From Enterococcus sp. BWR-S5 (lineage in GTDB: Bacteria; Bacillota; Bacilli; Lactobacillales; Enterococcaceae), in the NCBI RefSeq assembly GCF_016745255.1, contig NZ_JADOEQ010000013.1:62001-126000 (forward strand): a stretch of 64,000 nucleotides of DNA. Reading direction: 5' to 3'. Position 1 is the stretch's first letter. Every line of letters starts with the position of its first letter. A model generated the notes under the pieces. The model worked only from the letters and a program-made list of their open reading frames with translations. It was not told the DNA's origin and searched no databases. Shown in pieces: positions 34,357 to 44,111 of this stretch. The position numbers and the translations under genes were made by a program.

Positions 34357-35046
34357 CTAGTTTAAAGCTCTTTCAACAGCTTTCTCAGAATGGATTAATG
34401 TAGTATCAAAAATTGGAATAGTAACATCTTCTTGTTTAATCAACAAGCCTATTTCGGTGCATCCCAATATGATACCTTCCGCTCCTCGATCAATTAGATG
34501 ATTAATTATCTTCAAATACATATCTTTGGATTTTGGTTTAATTTCTCCAAATACCAACTCATCAAATATGACATCATTTACGACTTCTATCTCTTTCGAT
34601 TGCGGAATTAGAACTTGAATGTTAGCATCAATGATTCTTTTCTTATAAAAATCTTGTTCCATTGTATATTTAGTTCCTAACAATCCAACGTGTGAAATCT
34701 TTTCTTCTTGCAGCTTTTCTATCGTCGCCTCTGCAATATGGAGTATTGGAATGGAGATTCTTGCTTGAATTTGGTCAAAATTTTTATGCATTGTATTCGT
34801 ACAAATCAGAATAAAATCTACGCCAATTTTTTCCAGTTTTAACGCTTCTTCAGTTAAAATATCTGCACTTCTTTCCCATTCATTGTTCTTTTGGCACTCT
34901 TCGATTATGCTAAAATCAACACTTGTCAAAACAATTTTTGCAGAATGCAACCCTCCCAGTGAATGGTTAACTAACTCATTTATCTTTTCATAATAAGTCA
35001 CTGTGCTTTCCCAGCTCATGCCGCCTATCAAACCAATTGTCTTCAT
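34357..35046 (-). CDS. Aspartate/glutamate racemase family protein
   Basis: 229 residues. KTIGLIGGMSWESTVTYY at the start and the two catalytic cysteines, in ILICTNTMHK and ILGCTEIGLL, identify the PLP-independent Asp/Glu racemase (YgeA-like) group. Probably interconverts L- and D-amino acids in the cytoplasm. It is separate from murI-type glutamate racemase by its WES motif. Confidence 0.88.
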   Translation of the reverse strand: MKTIGLIGGMSWESTVTYYEKINELVNHSLGGLHSAKIVLTSVDFSIIEECQKNNEWERSADILTEEALKLEKIGVDFILICTNTMHKNFDQIQARISIPILHIAEATIEKLQEEKISHVGLLGTKYTMEQDFYKKRIIDANIQVLIPQSKEIEVVNDVIFDELVFGEIKPKSKDMYLKIINHLIDRGAEGIILGCTEIGLLIKQEDVTIPIFDTTLIHSEKAVERALN

Positions 35047-35198
35047 AAAAAAACTCCTTTATTTTAAATGATACCATAAATATTTTTAAGTGTTTAACTG
35101 AAATTCGACCTCTAAAAGTAACTGCGAATAAATTGTTTTGTGGGAGCTGTGAAAAATATGGTTGGCGAGCAAAACTTATTACTAAAAAAATTTTTAAT

Positions 35199-35230
35199 GA
35201 AGAAACAGCCCACAAATGAGCTGTTTCTTC
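35199..35230 (-). terminator. Terminator after the GyrI-like gene
   Basis: GAAGAAACAGC (35199-35209) and GCTGTTTCTTC (35220-35230) are perfect 11-base arms. On the minus strand ATTAAAAATTTTTTT follows. Confidence 0.7.
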
Positions 35231-35306
35231 ATTAATTTAATATGCTGAAGCTTCAAGCAATAGACTTAGCACTCTAGTCTTTTTGTGTTCAATCTCGTTT
35301 CCAGCC

Positions 35307-35828
35307 CTAGCTATTCATTTTTTTTATTGGAACCCAAAATTCATATCTACTTCCTTTTTTTGTGTTGAAGTTTTCTCTTTCTATTAATATGTATTTACTG
35401 TCTCTGTTATCATATCGAATATATCCTTCTGGTATCTCTACAACCTTTTCATATTCTCCACATTGCCCAAGTCCATGCTCTCCAAGTGCCTCTTCTCCAG
35501 TCCGCAACCATTCCGTTGTAACTACAAGAAATTCACACTCTGGAAAATGATACATTGTATATCCATTTGGAATCTCATCGACACCTTCAATTATGGAACC
35601 AATAAAGTAGATAAGGTCATCAGAGTGGTTTTGATGATAAATGACCATTGGCAAGCTTTCTTTCTGCTGATAGGGTCTGATTTTGTCAAAACCTCCAACT
35701 TCAAAAAAGTTACTCCAAATTGATTCAAAATCGGCATTCTCAATAGGGCCCATTATTTCATTTTCTATTCCAAGAAAAAGGAAATCTTTTTGCTTTATCT
35801 GAAGGACTTTTATCTCTGGTTTATTCAT
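35307..35828 (-). CDS. GyrI-like/effector-binding domain protein
   Basis: 173 residues resembling the stand-alone AraC-effector-binding (GyrI-like) fold: KVLQIKQKDFLFLGIEN near the start, WSNFFEVGGFDKIRP, and the closing YEFWVPIKK typical of that fold. It may bind small amphipathic compounds. The ATG at 35828 has AGGAGG; the upstream in-frame start at 35861 runs into the preceding gene. It follows the PH-like gene by 14 bases. Confidence 0.75.
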   Translation of the reverse strand: MNKPEIKVLQIKQKDFLFLGIENEIMGPIENADFESIWSNFFEVGGFDKIRPYQQKESLPMVIYHQNHSDDLIYFIGSIIEGVDEIPNGYTMYHFPECEFLVVTTEWLRTGEEALGEHGLGQCGEYEKVVEIPEGYIRYDNRDSKYILIERENFNTKKGSRYEFWVPIKKMNS

Positions 35829-35842
35829 GTATTTTCCTCCTG

Positions 35843-36277
35843 CTAATCCTTTTTGTGACATGTTGAAATTTCAAGGGCTTTTCGTAGTTTAGTTCCAAAT
35901 ATAATATCTTCTCCACTCATTTGAAATTTTAACAGCTGAGTTATCTGTTGCTTCGTATACCCTCTACAATTCCATCCTACTGCCATATCGTCTTTTAAAA
36001 TGAATACAATTTCTTGAGCTTCATATTTCCCATAGACTCCCTGCAAAGTTGCCTCTACAGCCTCATTTTCAAAGTCACCATTGAATCCAATTTTTTGAAT
36101 ATCTTTTATGTTGATTCTCACAACTTCTCTTTTAAATCTTTTGGACACCTTGCTAGCATAGTATCTAGAAATATACAGTGTTCCATTTTCTAAATAGTAA
36201 TAGGTGTTTAGATATCGCCACGGTACTATAAGAGAAATTATTAAGAATACAGGATTATTTCCCCTGATTTTTTTCAC
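35843..36277 (-). CDS. Hypothetical protein, PH-like
   Basis: 144 residues. A hydrophobic start (PVFLIISLIVPW) is followed by beta-rich sequence (YYYLENGTLYISRYY, REVVRINIKDIQKIGF) that resembles bacterial PH-like domains, though weakly. GTG start at 36277 with AAGGTG. Probably co-transcribed with the GyrI-like gene. Confidence 0.5.
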   Translation of the reverse strand: MKKIRGNNPVFLIISLIVPWRYLNTYYYLENGTLYISRYYASKVSKRFKREVVRINIKDIQKIGFNGDFENEAVEATLQGVYGKYEAQEIVFILKDDMAVGWNCRGYTKQQITQLLKFQMSGEDIIFGTKLRKALEISTCHKKD

Positions 36278-36368
36278 TTGGCACCTTCTTTACTCATCGT
36301 TTTTAAGAATTTTTGAACCAATCTGTGTTTGTGCTGTCTACATACTTTTTGATAAAATCAATTTTCAC

Positions 36369-36749
36369 TTATCCTCTATTTTTCTCATCATACGCAATTG
36401 CATCTAGTTGGAAAAGTAAACCCTTTTCTCCACCTTTGTGAGCAAATTCTGTTTGAAGTGATTTTCTGACTGGGTACTTTCCATTTTTGAATCTCTTCTT
36501 GATAACTTTTTCCATTACTGGAATGTCCCAAATATCTCTAAAAAGAGCTTCGATTTTCACCACCGAATCAACAGTCAAATCAAACATAGCAAGTCGTTTT
36601 TCCAGCACATCAAATGCGCCATCTATCTGCTTTTCTATTGATTCACCAATATTACCCACACAGTAGCTAGTGAAGAGATAGTCTCCGGCTTTTATGATGC
36701 CTGTATGCGCCCATTCGTCATTTACATCTTTTCTAATAATCTCGCTCAA
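36369..36749 (-). CDS. RidA family protein
   Basis: 126 residues of the RidA/YjgF/UK114 family, trimeric enamine/imine deaminases or regulators. The body HTGIIKAGDYLFTSYCVGN...ALFRDIWDIPVMEKVIKKRF...PVRKSLQTE follows the family plan, with Arg in the FP/YPVR region. The start is TTG at 36749, supported by AGGAGG 8 bases upstream. Confidence 0.75.
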   Translation of the reverse strand: MSEIIRKDVNDEWAHTGIIKAGDYLFTSYCVGNIGESIEKQIDGAFDVLEKRLAMFDLTVDSVVKIEALFRDIWDIPVMEKVIKKRFKNGKYPVRKSLQTEFAHKGGEKGLLFQLDAIAYDEKNRG

Positions 36750-36761
36750 ATCATTCTCCTC

Positions 36762-37382
36762 CTATTGATTGTTTTTGAAATCTGGGTATTCTGATTGATG
36801 ATATCCTGTTTTGTCCTCTTCCGTTATGTTTCTAATTATTTTACAAGGAACTCCTGCGGCAACTACATTGGCAGGTATATCTTTCGTAACCACGCTTCCT
36901 GAACCGACAATTGAATTATCTCCAATTGTAACCCCTTGATTTATTTGAACACTCGCTCCGATCCAAACATTATTTCCAATTTTGACAGGTTTTGCATAAC
37001 ATGCTCCATTGATACGTTCCCAAGGGTCAATGGCATGATTAGAAGTATAAATTCCGACTTTGGGTCCAAACAGGACATTATCCCCAATATCTATTTTTCC
37101 ACCATCTAACATTACACAATCGAAATTAGCATAGAAATTATTACCAATACTTATGTTGTGCCCAAATTCACATCTAAACGTTGGCTCAAAATGAACAGTG
37201 GTTCCAATTTTTTTCAATACTTCTGATAATAGTTGTTCCCGCTCTTTTTGTGGTTTTCCAAAGCTTGAATTATAACTATTGGTTAAAACAATTGCCTTTT
37301 CTCTTGCCTTTATCAACTCTGGTGTTAAATCATTATACATTTGACCACTTAAAATTAGTTTCTGTTGATCTTGTAAATTCAT
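36762..37382 (-). CDS. Maltose/galactoside-type O-acetyltransferase
   Basis: 206-residue hexapeptide-repeat acetyltransferase. The N-terminal Mac domain (LILSGQMYNDLTPELIKAREKA) and the left-handed beta helix (GHNISIGNNFYANFDCVMLDGG..., catalytic His in YTSNHAIDPWERI, VWIGASVQINQGVTIGDNSIVGSGSVVTKDIP) are complete. Uses acetyl-CoA on sugars. RBS TGGAGG. Confidence 0.9.
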   Translation of the reverse strand: MNLQDQQKLILSGQMYNDLTPELIKAREKAIVLTNSYNSSFGKPQKEREQLLSEVLKKIGTTVHFEPTFRCEFGHNISIGNNFYANFDCVMLDGGKIDIGDNVLFGPKVGIYTSNHAIDPWERINGACYAKPVKIGNNVWIGASVQINQGVTIGDNSIVGSGSVVTKDIPANVVAAGVPCKIIRNITEEDKTGYHQSEYPDFKNNQ

Positions 37383-37535
37383 AGTGTACCTCCAGTTATT
37401 TTTCTTTTTGATATCTGACCAGCTACTAGCTCCGGTTACTGATCCTTTTTGAAAACTTTAGCTCTCACCCATACTTCTTTTTATTTCTAAAACTATTCTT
37501 TTAAGTTATTAAGCCATTTATTTGCTAAATAAAGA

Positions 37536-37565
37536 GCAGCACTACCTCACCCTCAGTAGTACTGC
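37536..37565 (-). terminator. Terminator of the 100-aa gene
   Basis: On the minus strand GCAGTACTAC, a 10-base loop and GTAGTGCTGC are followed by TCTTTATTT. Confidence 0.65.
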
Positions 37566-37573
37566 CCAGTTTT

Positions 37574-37876
37574 CTATTTAAAGTATCCATCTATAATTTC
37601 TTTCACTTCAGCTACCTTTTTGTTAAGTAACAGCTGTGCAGGGATTTTAATTTCCGGAATATTTTCATCATTTACCATCGGCGGGAAAGGATCTGGAATA
37701 ATTAATGCATCTACAGCTCTGTTTTCTACAGCCTCTTCCCATTTAAAAGTAATTTCATAAGTATCATCCAATGCTTCATGAAGTTCTTTTTCAAGTGCTG
37801 ACGTGTTTGGAAGTCCTCCTAGATAAGTAACACTAAGTAACTGTTTTGCGTATAAAACAAATGCAATTTTCTTCAT
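37574..37876 (-). CDS. Hypothetical protein, 100 aa
   Basis: Soluble alpha/beta protein that opens KKIAFVLYAKQLLSVTYLGG and contains ALIIPDPFPPMV. I do not recognise it; a PTS IIB-like or flavodoxin-like fold is conceivable but not supported by a motif. Strong RBS TTGGAGGAG, and its own terminator. Confidence 0.6.
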   Translation of the reverse strand: MKKIAFVLYAKQLLSVTYLGGLPNTSALEKELHEALDDTYEITFKWEEAVENRAVDALIIPDPFPPMVNDENIPEIKIPAQLLLNKKVAEVKEIIDGYFK

Positions 37877-38180
37877 TTTAGCTCCTCCAATTCTTAACTG
37901 ACTAACAATGCCATCTTTTTAGTCTATTTTGACTAAGTAAAACGCCAAAAGTAGTCTTTCCAACGGTTAAAATTGTCCAAACTCCATACAATTTCTTCAA
38001 GAAATTCTTATCTATTCTTATTTTTATTATACACATTTCCTATTTTTTTTACTACCGCTTCCTCATATATCTTATCAATCAATCTATTCCTTTTTAAATG
38101 GAAAATGATACACACATCGAAAAAAATCTATCAATACTTTTAAGAAATAAATAGGACTGAAAAAAGTATTTCTACTCTCA
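37877..38180. other. Intergenic region without gene
   Basis: AT-rich and without an ORF of note. On the minus strand TTGGAA, 17 bases and TTACTT (about 37933-37962) could be the promoter of the 100-aa gene. A GGACTGA/TCAGCCC pairing spans 38154-38187 and may help end the glycogen transcript. Confidence 0.35.
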
Positions 38181-38255
38181 TCAGCCCCATTCATTATAGA
38201 TTCGAAGTTCATCCGGATTGCGATAGTTTGTTTGAATGAACTCCTTGATTTTCAT
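38181..38255 (-). CDS. 24-codon ORF abutting the neopullulanase stop
   Basis: ATG at 38255 follows the neopullulanase stop directly (TAAATG). The peptide begins MKIKEFIQTNYRNPDELR and ends in a TGA after YNEWG. Its composition looks protein-like, and termination-reinitiation could translate it without its own RBS. It may be a small protein or the remnant of a longer gene. Confidence 0.4.
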   Translation of the reverse strand: MKIKEFIQTNYRNPDELRIYNEWG

Positions 38256-40088
38256 TTAATCCAACTTTTTCGTTACAAAATACTCGCCCCACTCAGCAAT
38301 CACTACATCTGCTAGCAGCTCCTCCAGAATGCCTTCTGAAATTGGTGGTTTCCGAGTAAAAAAGAGCTGTTCTGTCGATACGGCTTGGTTCTGTGCGTTG
38401 ACAAGATAAAGAACCAGTTGAGAATGTTCACTGTAACGTAAAATACCAAAAAGGCCATTTGAATGGAATAAATAGCATTCTCCGTGAACCAGTGCCTCTA
38501 TTGCTTTTCGTTTTTCCGCCCAGCTCCGATAGCAAGTATACGTGTCAGAGTCAATGGTACTCCAAGGGAAAAATTTTCGGTTCTCCGGATCTTTGCCACC
38601 GGTCAGACCGGCTTCATCTCCATAATAAATTGTAGGTACCCCCGGTAAAGCAAACATTAGTCCAACTGCAAGTGTTAGCTTAGATAATTGATTGTCCAGC
38701 AACGTCGCAATCCGTTCACTGTCGTGTGTACCAATATTATTTAAATTATTGGCAAAAATATCGGCAGGGTAATTTTCCTGAAGAACCGTTAGTTTCTCTG
38801 CTGCTTCTTGTGCAGACTGTTTTCCTGAAAGAAGGTCCAGAATAATATCACGAAACGGATAATTCATCACACCATGAAGGCCGTCTCCGAAAATATACTG
38901 ACGTCGCTGTCCATAAGATATCTTATTGGAGGCATCTTCCCAAACTTCACCAATCAATACTTTTTCAGGGTATCGATCCACCGCCCGTCGAATCCCTTCT
39001 ATAAAGAAATCCGGCAATTCATCGGCTACATCCAGACGCCAACCATCTACTCCCATAGCTGTCCACTTTTCAATTACACTGTCTTTTTCTCCATAAATAA
39101 ACTGTTGAAAATTGGGATTCTCTTTGTCCGCTTCCGGCAAATCCTTCACACCCCACCAAGATTTATAATCCTCAGGATAGTCAGAAAATTTAAACCATTG
39201 CCGATACCTGCTTTTCGGATCACGATAGGCTCCCACACCTTCGCCATAACGACCATCATAATTGAAATAGCGACTGTTCCTTCCTACATGGCTGAAAACC
39301 CCATCCAGAATAAGCTGCATGTTATTTTCATGAAGACGGTCAAGCAAGCGTTGAAAGGTTTCTTCATCCCCTAACACGCCATCGATTGTTAAATAATCGC
39401 CGGTATCATATCGATGATTACTTGCGGCCTCAAAGACAGGATTTAAATATAGTGCCGTAATCCCTAATTCCTTCAAATACGGAATTTTTTCTATGATTCC
39501 CTGCAAATTACCGCCATAAAAATCCCAGCGGACAATCTCTCCCTCCGCATCTTTAATATACATCGGCTCATCTTCCCAACTGCCGTAAATGAATGTATTC
39601 TTTTTAGGCTGAGCGATTGCTCTGTGGAGATTTCCGTTATAAAATCGATCCGGAAAAATCTGATATACAATTCCTTTTCGATACCATTCAGGCGCCGGAT
39701 CTGCCTTCTCATAGCAAGTCAGCTGATAAGGATGCAGTTTCTCTGAATCACGAGTCAGAATCCCCTCTCCCCCTTTGCCCTGATCTGATCCGCAATAAAT
39801 GGTTTCCGTTTCCTGATTCGATTCTCTTTTTATAATTTCAAAATAGTAGAAATAAAGCCCTGATCCCTGCGCTAAAGGATATGTGCACGTATAACGATGA
39901 TTCTCTTTTGGAGACATACTGATTTTTTCAACGCCTCGTGTCCCATCCTCTTTACGCATTATCAGCAAAACCTGTTCAACTATCGATTCCTGAACAGCAA
40001 TTGAAAAAGTTACTGTTTCTCCTTTTTCAATCGCTCCGAAAGGCTGCTTATATTCTTTCTGCCAGGAATTAAAATAAATTGCCGTCAT
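38256..40088 (-). CDS. Neopullulanase/maltogenic amylase, GH13_20-like
   Basis: 610 residues. An N-terminal CBM34-like domain (1-125) is followed by a GH13 barrel: DGVFSHVGRNS, nucleophile Asp in GWRLDVADE, acid/base Glu in LIGEVWED and transition-state Asp in NIGTHDSER. It cleaves alpha-1,4 (and some 1,6) links in maltodextrin and debranched glycogen. It is the last full gene of the glg operon, as amy is in Lactobacillus glg operons. RBS GGGGAG. Confidence 0.92.
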   Translation of the reverse strand: MTAIYFNSWQKEYKQPFGAIEKGETVTFSIAVQESIVEQVLLIMRKEDGTRGVEKISMSPKENHRYTCTYPLAQGSGLYFYYFEIIKRESNQETETIYCGSDQGKGGEGILTRDSEKLHPYQLTCYEKADPAPEWYRKGIVYQIFPDRFYNGNLHRAIAQPKKNTFIYGSWEDEPMYIKDAEGEIVRWDFYGGNLQGIIEKIPYLKELGITALYLNPVFEAASNHRYDTGDYLTIDGVLGDEETFQRLLDRLHENNMQLILDGVFSHVGRNSRYFNYDGRYGEGVGAYRDPKSRYRQWFKFSDYPEDYKSWWGVKDLPEADKENPNFQQFIYGEKDSVIEKWTAMGVDGWRLDVADELPDFFIEGIRRAVDRYPEKVLIGEVWEDASNKISYGQRRQYIFGDGLHGVMNYPFRDIILDLLSGKQSAQEAAEKLTVLQENYPADIFANNLNNIGTHDSERIATLLDNQLSKLTLAVGLMFALPGVPTIYYGDEAGLTGGKDPENRKFFPWSTIDSDTYTCYRSWAEKRKAIEALVHGECYLFHSNGLFGILRYSEHSQLVLYLVNAQNQAVSTEQLFFTRKPPISEGILEELLADVVIAEWGEYFVTKKLD

Positions 40089-40103
40089 TACTGTCTCCCC
40101 TAT

Positions 40104-42521
40104 TTATTCAGAGTCATTTCCCGCTTTTCTTATTGGCTCAATTTGCCAGATATCCTCTGCATAACGCTGCACAGTATAATCCGAAGAAAAATGCCCGGCA
40201 TGTGCTGTATTAATCAAACTAACTTTCTGCCAACGCAGTTTATCCCGATAAAGATTTTCAATTGATTTTTGTGCATCTACGTATGAATGAAAATCACGCA
40301 AAACAAAGTATTCATCATTGTATCGAATCAGAGAATCAAAAATTTCCTGCCCTTCCACTTTTATGTTTGGAATCGTTCCATCTATAAAAGCGTTCAATAT
40401 ACGCTGGATGACTGGGTCACTCTCATAAATTTTCAATGCTGAATAGTCCTGTATCTCGTAATAACGATAGACTTCCTCTTCAGTTAAACCAAAAATCGCT
40501 ATATTATCATCTCCGACGATGTCTCGAATCTCAATATTGGCACCATCGAGGGTTGCAATCGTTACTGCACCGTCTAACATCAGCTTCATGTTACTGGTGC
40601 CGGAAGCTTCTTTGGATGCCAACGATATCTGCTCACTGACATCGGCTGCCGGAATAATCAGCTCTGCCAAAGAGACATTGTAATTTTCCAAAAACACTAC
40701 TTTTAATCTTCCTTGTATTGTTTCATCGTTGTTAATCAAGTTAGCCGCTTCGTTAATACATTTGATGATATGCTTCGCATACGTGTAGCTCGGTGCTGCT
40801 TTGGCACCAAAAATAAAGACTCGTGGATAAATATCCGCTTCTGGATTGTCCTTCAGCTCAAAGTACAGCTTCAAAATATGCAGCAGATTTAACAACTGAC
40901 GCTTGTAGGCATGGAGACGCTTAATCTGAACATCAAAAATTGCATCCGCCGAAACCTCAATTCCTGTTGTTTCCAAAATATAATCTGCTAGTCGCACCTT
41001 ATTCATATGCTTGGTATCAGCCAGCTGCTGTAAGACCTTCGGATCATCTTTATAGTTCATCAGTAGATGCAAATCGTTGGCTTCTCTACGCCATGAAGTG
41101 CCGATTGTCTGATCCAACACATTTGCCAAAGGCTCATTTGCCAATTGCAACCAGCGTCTTTGCGCAATGCCGTTTGTCTTATTATTAAACCGCTCCGGAT
41201 ATAGTAGATAGAAATCGTGCAATACAACTCCTTTCAGCAAATCCGAATGCAGCTTCGCCACACCGTTGGTACTGTGACTGCCGATAATTGCCAAATGTGC
41301 CATGTGTACCTGATTATCTTTAATGATTCTTGTCCGTTCAACCAGTTCAAAATCAACCAGTGGCGTCATTTCCTCTACAAATCGGCGATCAATTTCCTCA
41401 ATAATCTGATACAGTCTCGGAATCACTTCCTTCAGCATCGATACCGGCCATTTTTCCAGTGCCTCCGCCATAATTGTATGATTGGTATAACTCATCGTTT
41501 TGACAGTGATATTCCACGCCTTTTCCCAGCTTAACTCCTCTTCATCCACCAAGATACGCATCATTTCCGCCACGCATAGTGCCGGATGAGTATCATTGAT
41601 ATGGATGGCTATATAATTCGCTAAATCAGTCATAGCAATACCAGTTTTTTTCTGGGAAAGAATGATACTTTGAATCCCTGCAGAAACAAAAAAGTATTCC
41701 TGAACTAAACGCATCAGACGTCCTTCATAGTTGGAGTCATCCGGATAAAGCACAGCAGTTAAATCACGAAAATCCCGTCGCTCCTCAATGCTCTGATATC
41801 TACTTTCTTCAAACTCAGGGATTTCTGCTGACCAGAGTCTCAAGGTATTCACCATGTTATTATGATAGCCTAACATGCCGGTATCGTACGGAACAGCTCT
41901 CAAAACCTGTTGATGCTCATAGACAGGCTTTAGTTTACCATTTTCATCCTCTTTCAAATAAACATGCCCACCATAATTCACATTAACAGCCTTGCTGGCT
42001 TTACGAACTTCCCAAGCATTTCCGTCTCGAAGCCATTCATCCGGCAGTTCCACCTGATTGCCATCAACGAATTTCTGTTTAAACAAGCCATAATCATAGC
42101 GGATGCCGTTCCCATTTCCCGGTAACCCACAAGAAGCAATAGAGTCCATAAAACAAGAAGCCAGACGTCCCAAACCGCCATTTCCCAACGCCATATCCTT
42201 TTCCACTTTGCAAAGGTCTTCCAGATCGATACTCATTTCCTTTAGGCTGTCGCGAACAGTATCCAGCAGCCCCATATTCAGTAAATTGCTTTTCAACATT
42301 TTCCCCGGTAAAAATTCTATCGAAAAATAATAGGCCTGTTTGCATTGCAAAGCACGCGTTTCTGTTCGTGTATTCTTCCAAGCATTCGAATAGTATGCCT
42401 GAATCACCGATCCCAATGAGGCGAACAATTCATCATTTGAGGATTCCTCAACCACGTTGGCAAATTTTTCTTGCACATGTCGCTTAAAATCTTTTTTAAA
42501 CTGCTCTTTTGTAATTTCCAT
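40104..42521 (-). CDS. glgP: Glycogen/maltodextrin phosphorylase
   Basis: 805-residue GT35 enzyme that releases glucose-1-phosphate from alpha-1,4 glucans. The PLP-lysine motif EASGTSNMKLMLDGA is present, as are GNGGLGRLASCFMDS near residue 115 and VQIKRLHAYKRQLLN. RBS AGGGAG. It lies 156 bases after glgA, the only large gap among the five glg genes apart from that before glgC, and the gap contains a hairpin. Confidence 0.95.
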   Translation of the reverse strand: MEITKEQFKKDFKRHVQEKFANVVEESSNDELFASLGSVIQAYYSNAWKNTRTETRALQCKQAYYFSIEFLPGKMLKSNLLNMGLLDTVRDSLKEMSIDLEDLCKVEKDMALGNGGLGRLASCFMDSIASCGLPGNGNGIRYDYGLFKQKFVDGNQVELPDEWLRDGNAWEVRKASKAVNVNYGGHVYLKEDENGKLKPVYEHQQVLRAVPYDTGMLGYHNNMVNTLRLWSAEIPEFEESRYQSIEERRDFRDLTAVLYPDDSNYEGRLMRLVQEYFFVSAGIQSIILSQKKTGIAMTDLANYIAIHINDTHPALCVAEMMRILVDEEELSWEKAWNITVKTMSYTNHTIMAEALEKWPVSMLKEVIPRLYQIIEEIDRRFVEEMTPLVDFELVERTRIIKDNQVHMAHLAIIGSHSTNGVAKLHSDLLKGVVLHDFYLLYPERFNNKTNGIAQRRWLQLANEPLANVLDQTIGTSWRREANDLHLLMNYKDDPKVLQQLADTKHMNKVRLADYILETTGIEVSADAIFDVQIKRLHAYKRQLLNLLHILKLYFELKDNPEADIYPRVFIFGAKAAPSYTYAKHIIKCINEAANLINNDETIQGRLKVVFLENYNVSLAELIIPAADVSEQISLASKEASGTSNMKLMLDGAVTIATLDGANIEIRDIVGDDNIAIFGLTEEEVYRYYEIQDYSALKIYESDPVIQRILNAFIDGTIPNIKVEGQEIFDSLIRYNDEYFVLRDFHSYVDAQKSIENLYRDKLRWQKVSLINTAHAGHFSSDYTVQRYAEDIWQIEPIRKAGNDSE

Positions 42522-42554
42522 TGTTCACTTACTCCCTAGTTTTTTGTAAAACAA

Positions 42555-42588
42555 GAGGCTGGGACAACCGAATTGCTGTCTCAACCTC
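42555..42588 (-). repeat. Hairpin in the glgA-glgP gap
   Basis: On the minus strand GAGGTTGAGACA pairs with TGTCCCAGCCTC (one mismatch, one G-U) around a 10-base loop, followed by TTGTTTT. It may modulate glgP expression or stabilise the upstream mRNA. Its GGGAC-rich stem recalls the aspS terminator at 2227-2261. Confidence 0.6.
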
Positions 42589-42677
42589 TGTTATCATTGA
42601 ACGCCAAAGTTGATTATAACAAAAATCATTCCAATTATACCCTATTCCCCTAAGCAGGTACGGGCAGTTGATTCTTC

Positions 42678-44111
42678 TTACTCTCCTTTTAGCAATTGAT
42701 AGAGTCCTATATATTCTCGAGCAGGAGAATCCCAGCTGAAATCTTTTCCCATAGCTGTTTGAATCAGCTGTTGCCAGATTTCTGGTTCCTCACTATAAAC
42801 AGTTGCTGCCAGTCGAATGGTTTCCATCAGATAAACAGAACGAAACTCAGAAAAACCGAAGCCGGTTCCTTCTTTTGTTATTGGGTTATAGGGAATCACA
42901 CTATCCTTCAACCCACCGATTTCATGAACGATTGGCAATGTGCCATACCGCATAGAAATCATTTGCGAGAGTCCACAAGGTTCAAACGCAGAAGGCATCA
43001 AAAACAAATCTGCTCCAGCATAGAACAGCTGAGCCAGCTTGATATCGAAAGAAATACTGACTGAGCATTTTTCCGGAAAGCGATGGGCAAAATCTCTGAA
43101 GCCTTGTTCAAACCCGGCTTCCCCCGTTCCTAAAACAACCAGCTGTACATTTTCCTGCATCATATATTCCATCTCGTCCATCATCAGTTGAAACCCCTTT
43201 TGATGTGTCAGACGACTAACGATTGCCATTAGTGGAACATCTCGAACCGGAAGCCCCATTTTCTGTTGAAGAGCTGCCTTATTTGTCGCTTTTCCTGTTA
43301 AATTGTCTTTCGAGAAATTGGCAGGGATTAGCGGGTCTTTCTCCGGATCATTAATTTCATAATTAATTCCATTTAAAATACCGCTTAGCTTATCCTTTTC
43401 CATCCGCAGTACGCCATCAAGTCCCGAGCCAAATTCCGGCGTCTGAATTTCTTCAGCGTAAGAGGGACTGACTGTATTAACTCTTCCTGCATATAAAATT
43501 CCTGTTTTTAGGAAATTAACATTATCGTCAAAACGAACTGTTCCATCATAATACCGCTCTTTTCCCATTCCAAAAAGATCAGATAGAATATCTTCACCAA
43601 AAATTCCTTGAAACTCAATATTATGAATTGTCAGGACGGTTTCAATCATTTGATACGCCTGAATCCAATGATACTTTTCTCTAATTAGAAATGGAATCAT
43701 TGCTGTGTGGTAATCATTTACATGAATGATATCCGGAATAAAATCGATTTTCTCCAGCATCTCTACCACCGCAAGCTGGAAATAAGCAAACCGTTCCCCA
43801 TCATCATAAAAACCATACAATCCATCCCGATCAAAATAATACTGATTATCAACAAAATAATACGTCACACCATCAAGCACCAGTTTTTTTATGCCGCAAT
43901 ACTGGTGACGCCAGCCAACATCCACATAAAAGGACAAAACATCTTCACAGAGCTCCTGATACTTCAAAGGCATTTGCTGATAGTAAGGCAGAACAATGCG
44001 TATATCTATCCCTTTATCCTTCAGTTGTTTCGGCAAGGCACCAGCAACATCACCCAAGCCGCCGGTTTTAAAAAATGGTGCACATTCAGCTGCAGTAAAT
44101 AAAACTTTCAT
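42678..44111 (-). CDS. glgA: Glycogen synthase
   Basis: 477-residue GT5 enzyme that transfers glucose from ADP-glucose to glycogen. The ADP-glucose-binding KTGGLGDVAGALPK is at residues 16-29, and the C-terminal block has LMPSAFEPCGLSQMISMRYGTLPIVHEIGGLKD. The ATG abuts the glgD stop directly. Confidence 0.96.
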   Translation of the reverse strand: MKVLFTAAECAPFFKTGGLGDVAGALPKQLKDKGIDIRIVLPYYQQMPLKYQELCEDVLSFYVDVGWRHQYCGIKKLVLDGVTYYFVDNQYYFDRDGLYGFYDDGERFAYFQLAVVEMLEKIDFIPDIIHVNDYHTAMIPFLIREKYHWIQAYQMIETVLTIHNIEFQGIFGEDILSDLFGMGKERYYDGTVRFDDNVNFLKTGILYAGRVNTVSPSYAEEIQTPEFGSGLDGVLRMEKDKLSGILNGINYEINDPEKDPLIPANFSKDNLTGKATNKAALQQKMGLPVRDVPLMAIVSRLTHQKGFQLMMDEMEYMMQENVQLVVLGTGEAGFEQGFRDFAHRFPEKCSVSISFDIKLAQLFYAGADLFLMPSAFEPCGLSQMISMRYGTLPIVHEIGGLKDSVIPYNPITKEGTGFGFSEFRSVYLMETIRLAATVYSEEPEIWQQLIQTAMGKDFSWDSPAREYIGLYQLLKGE

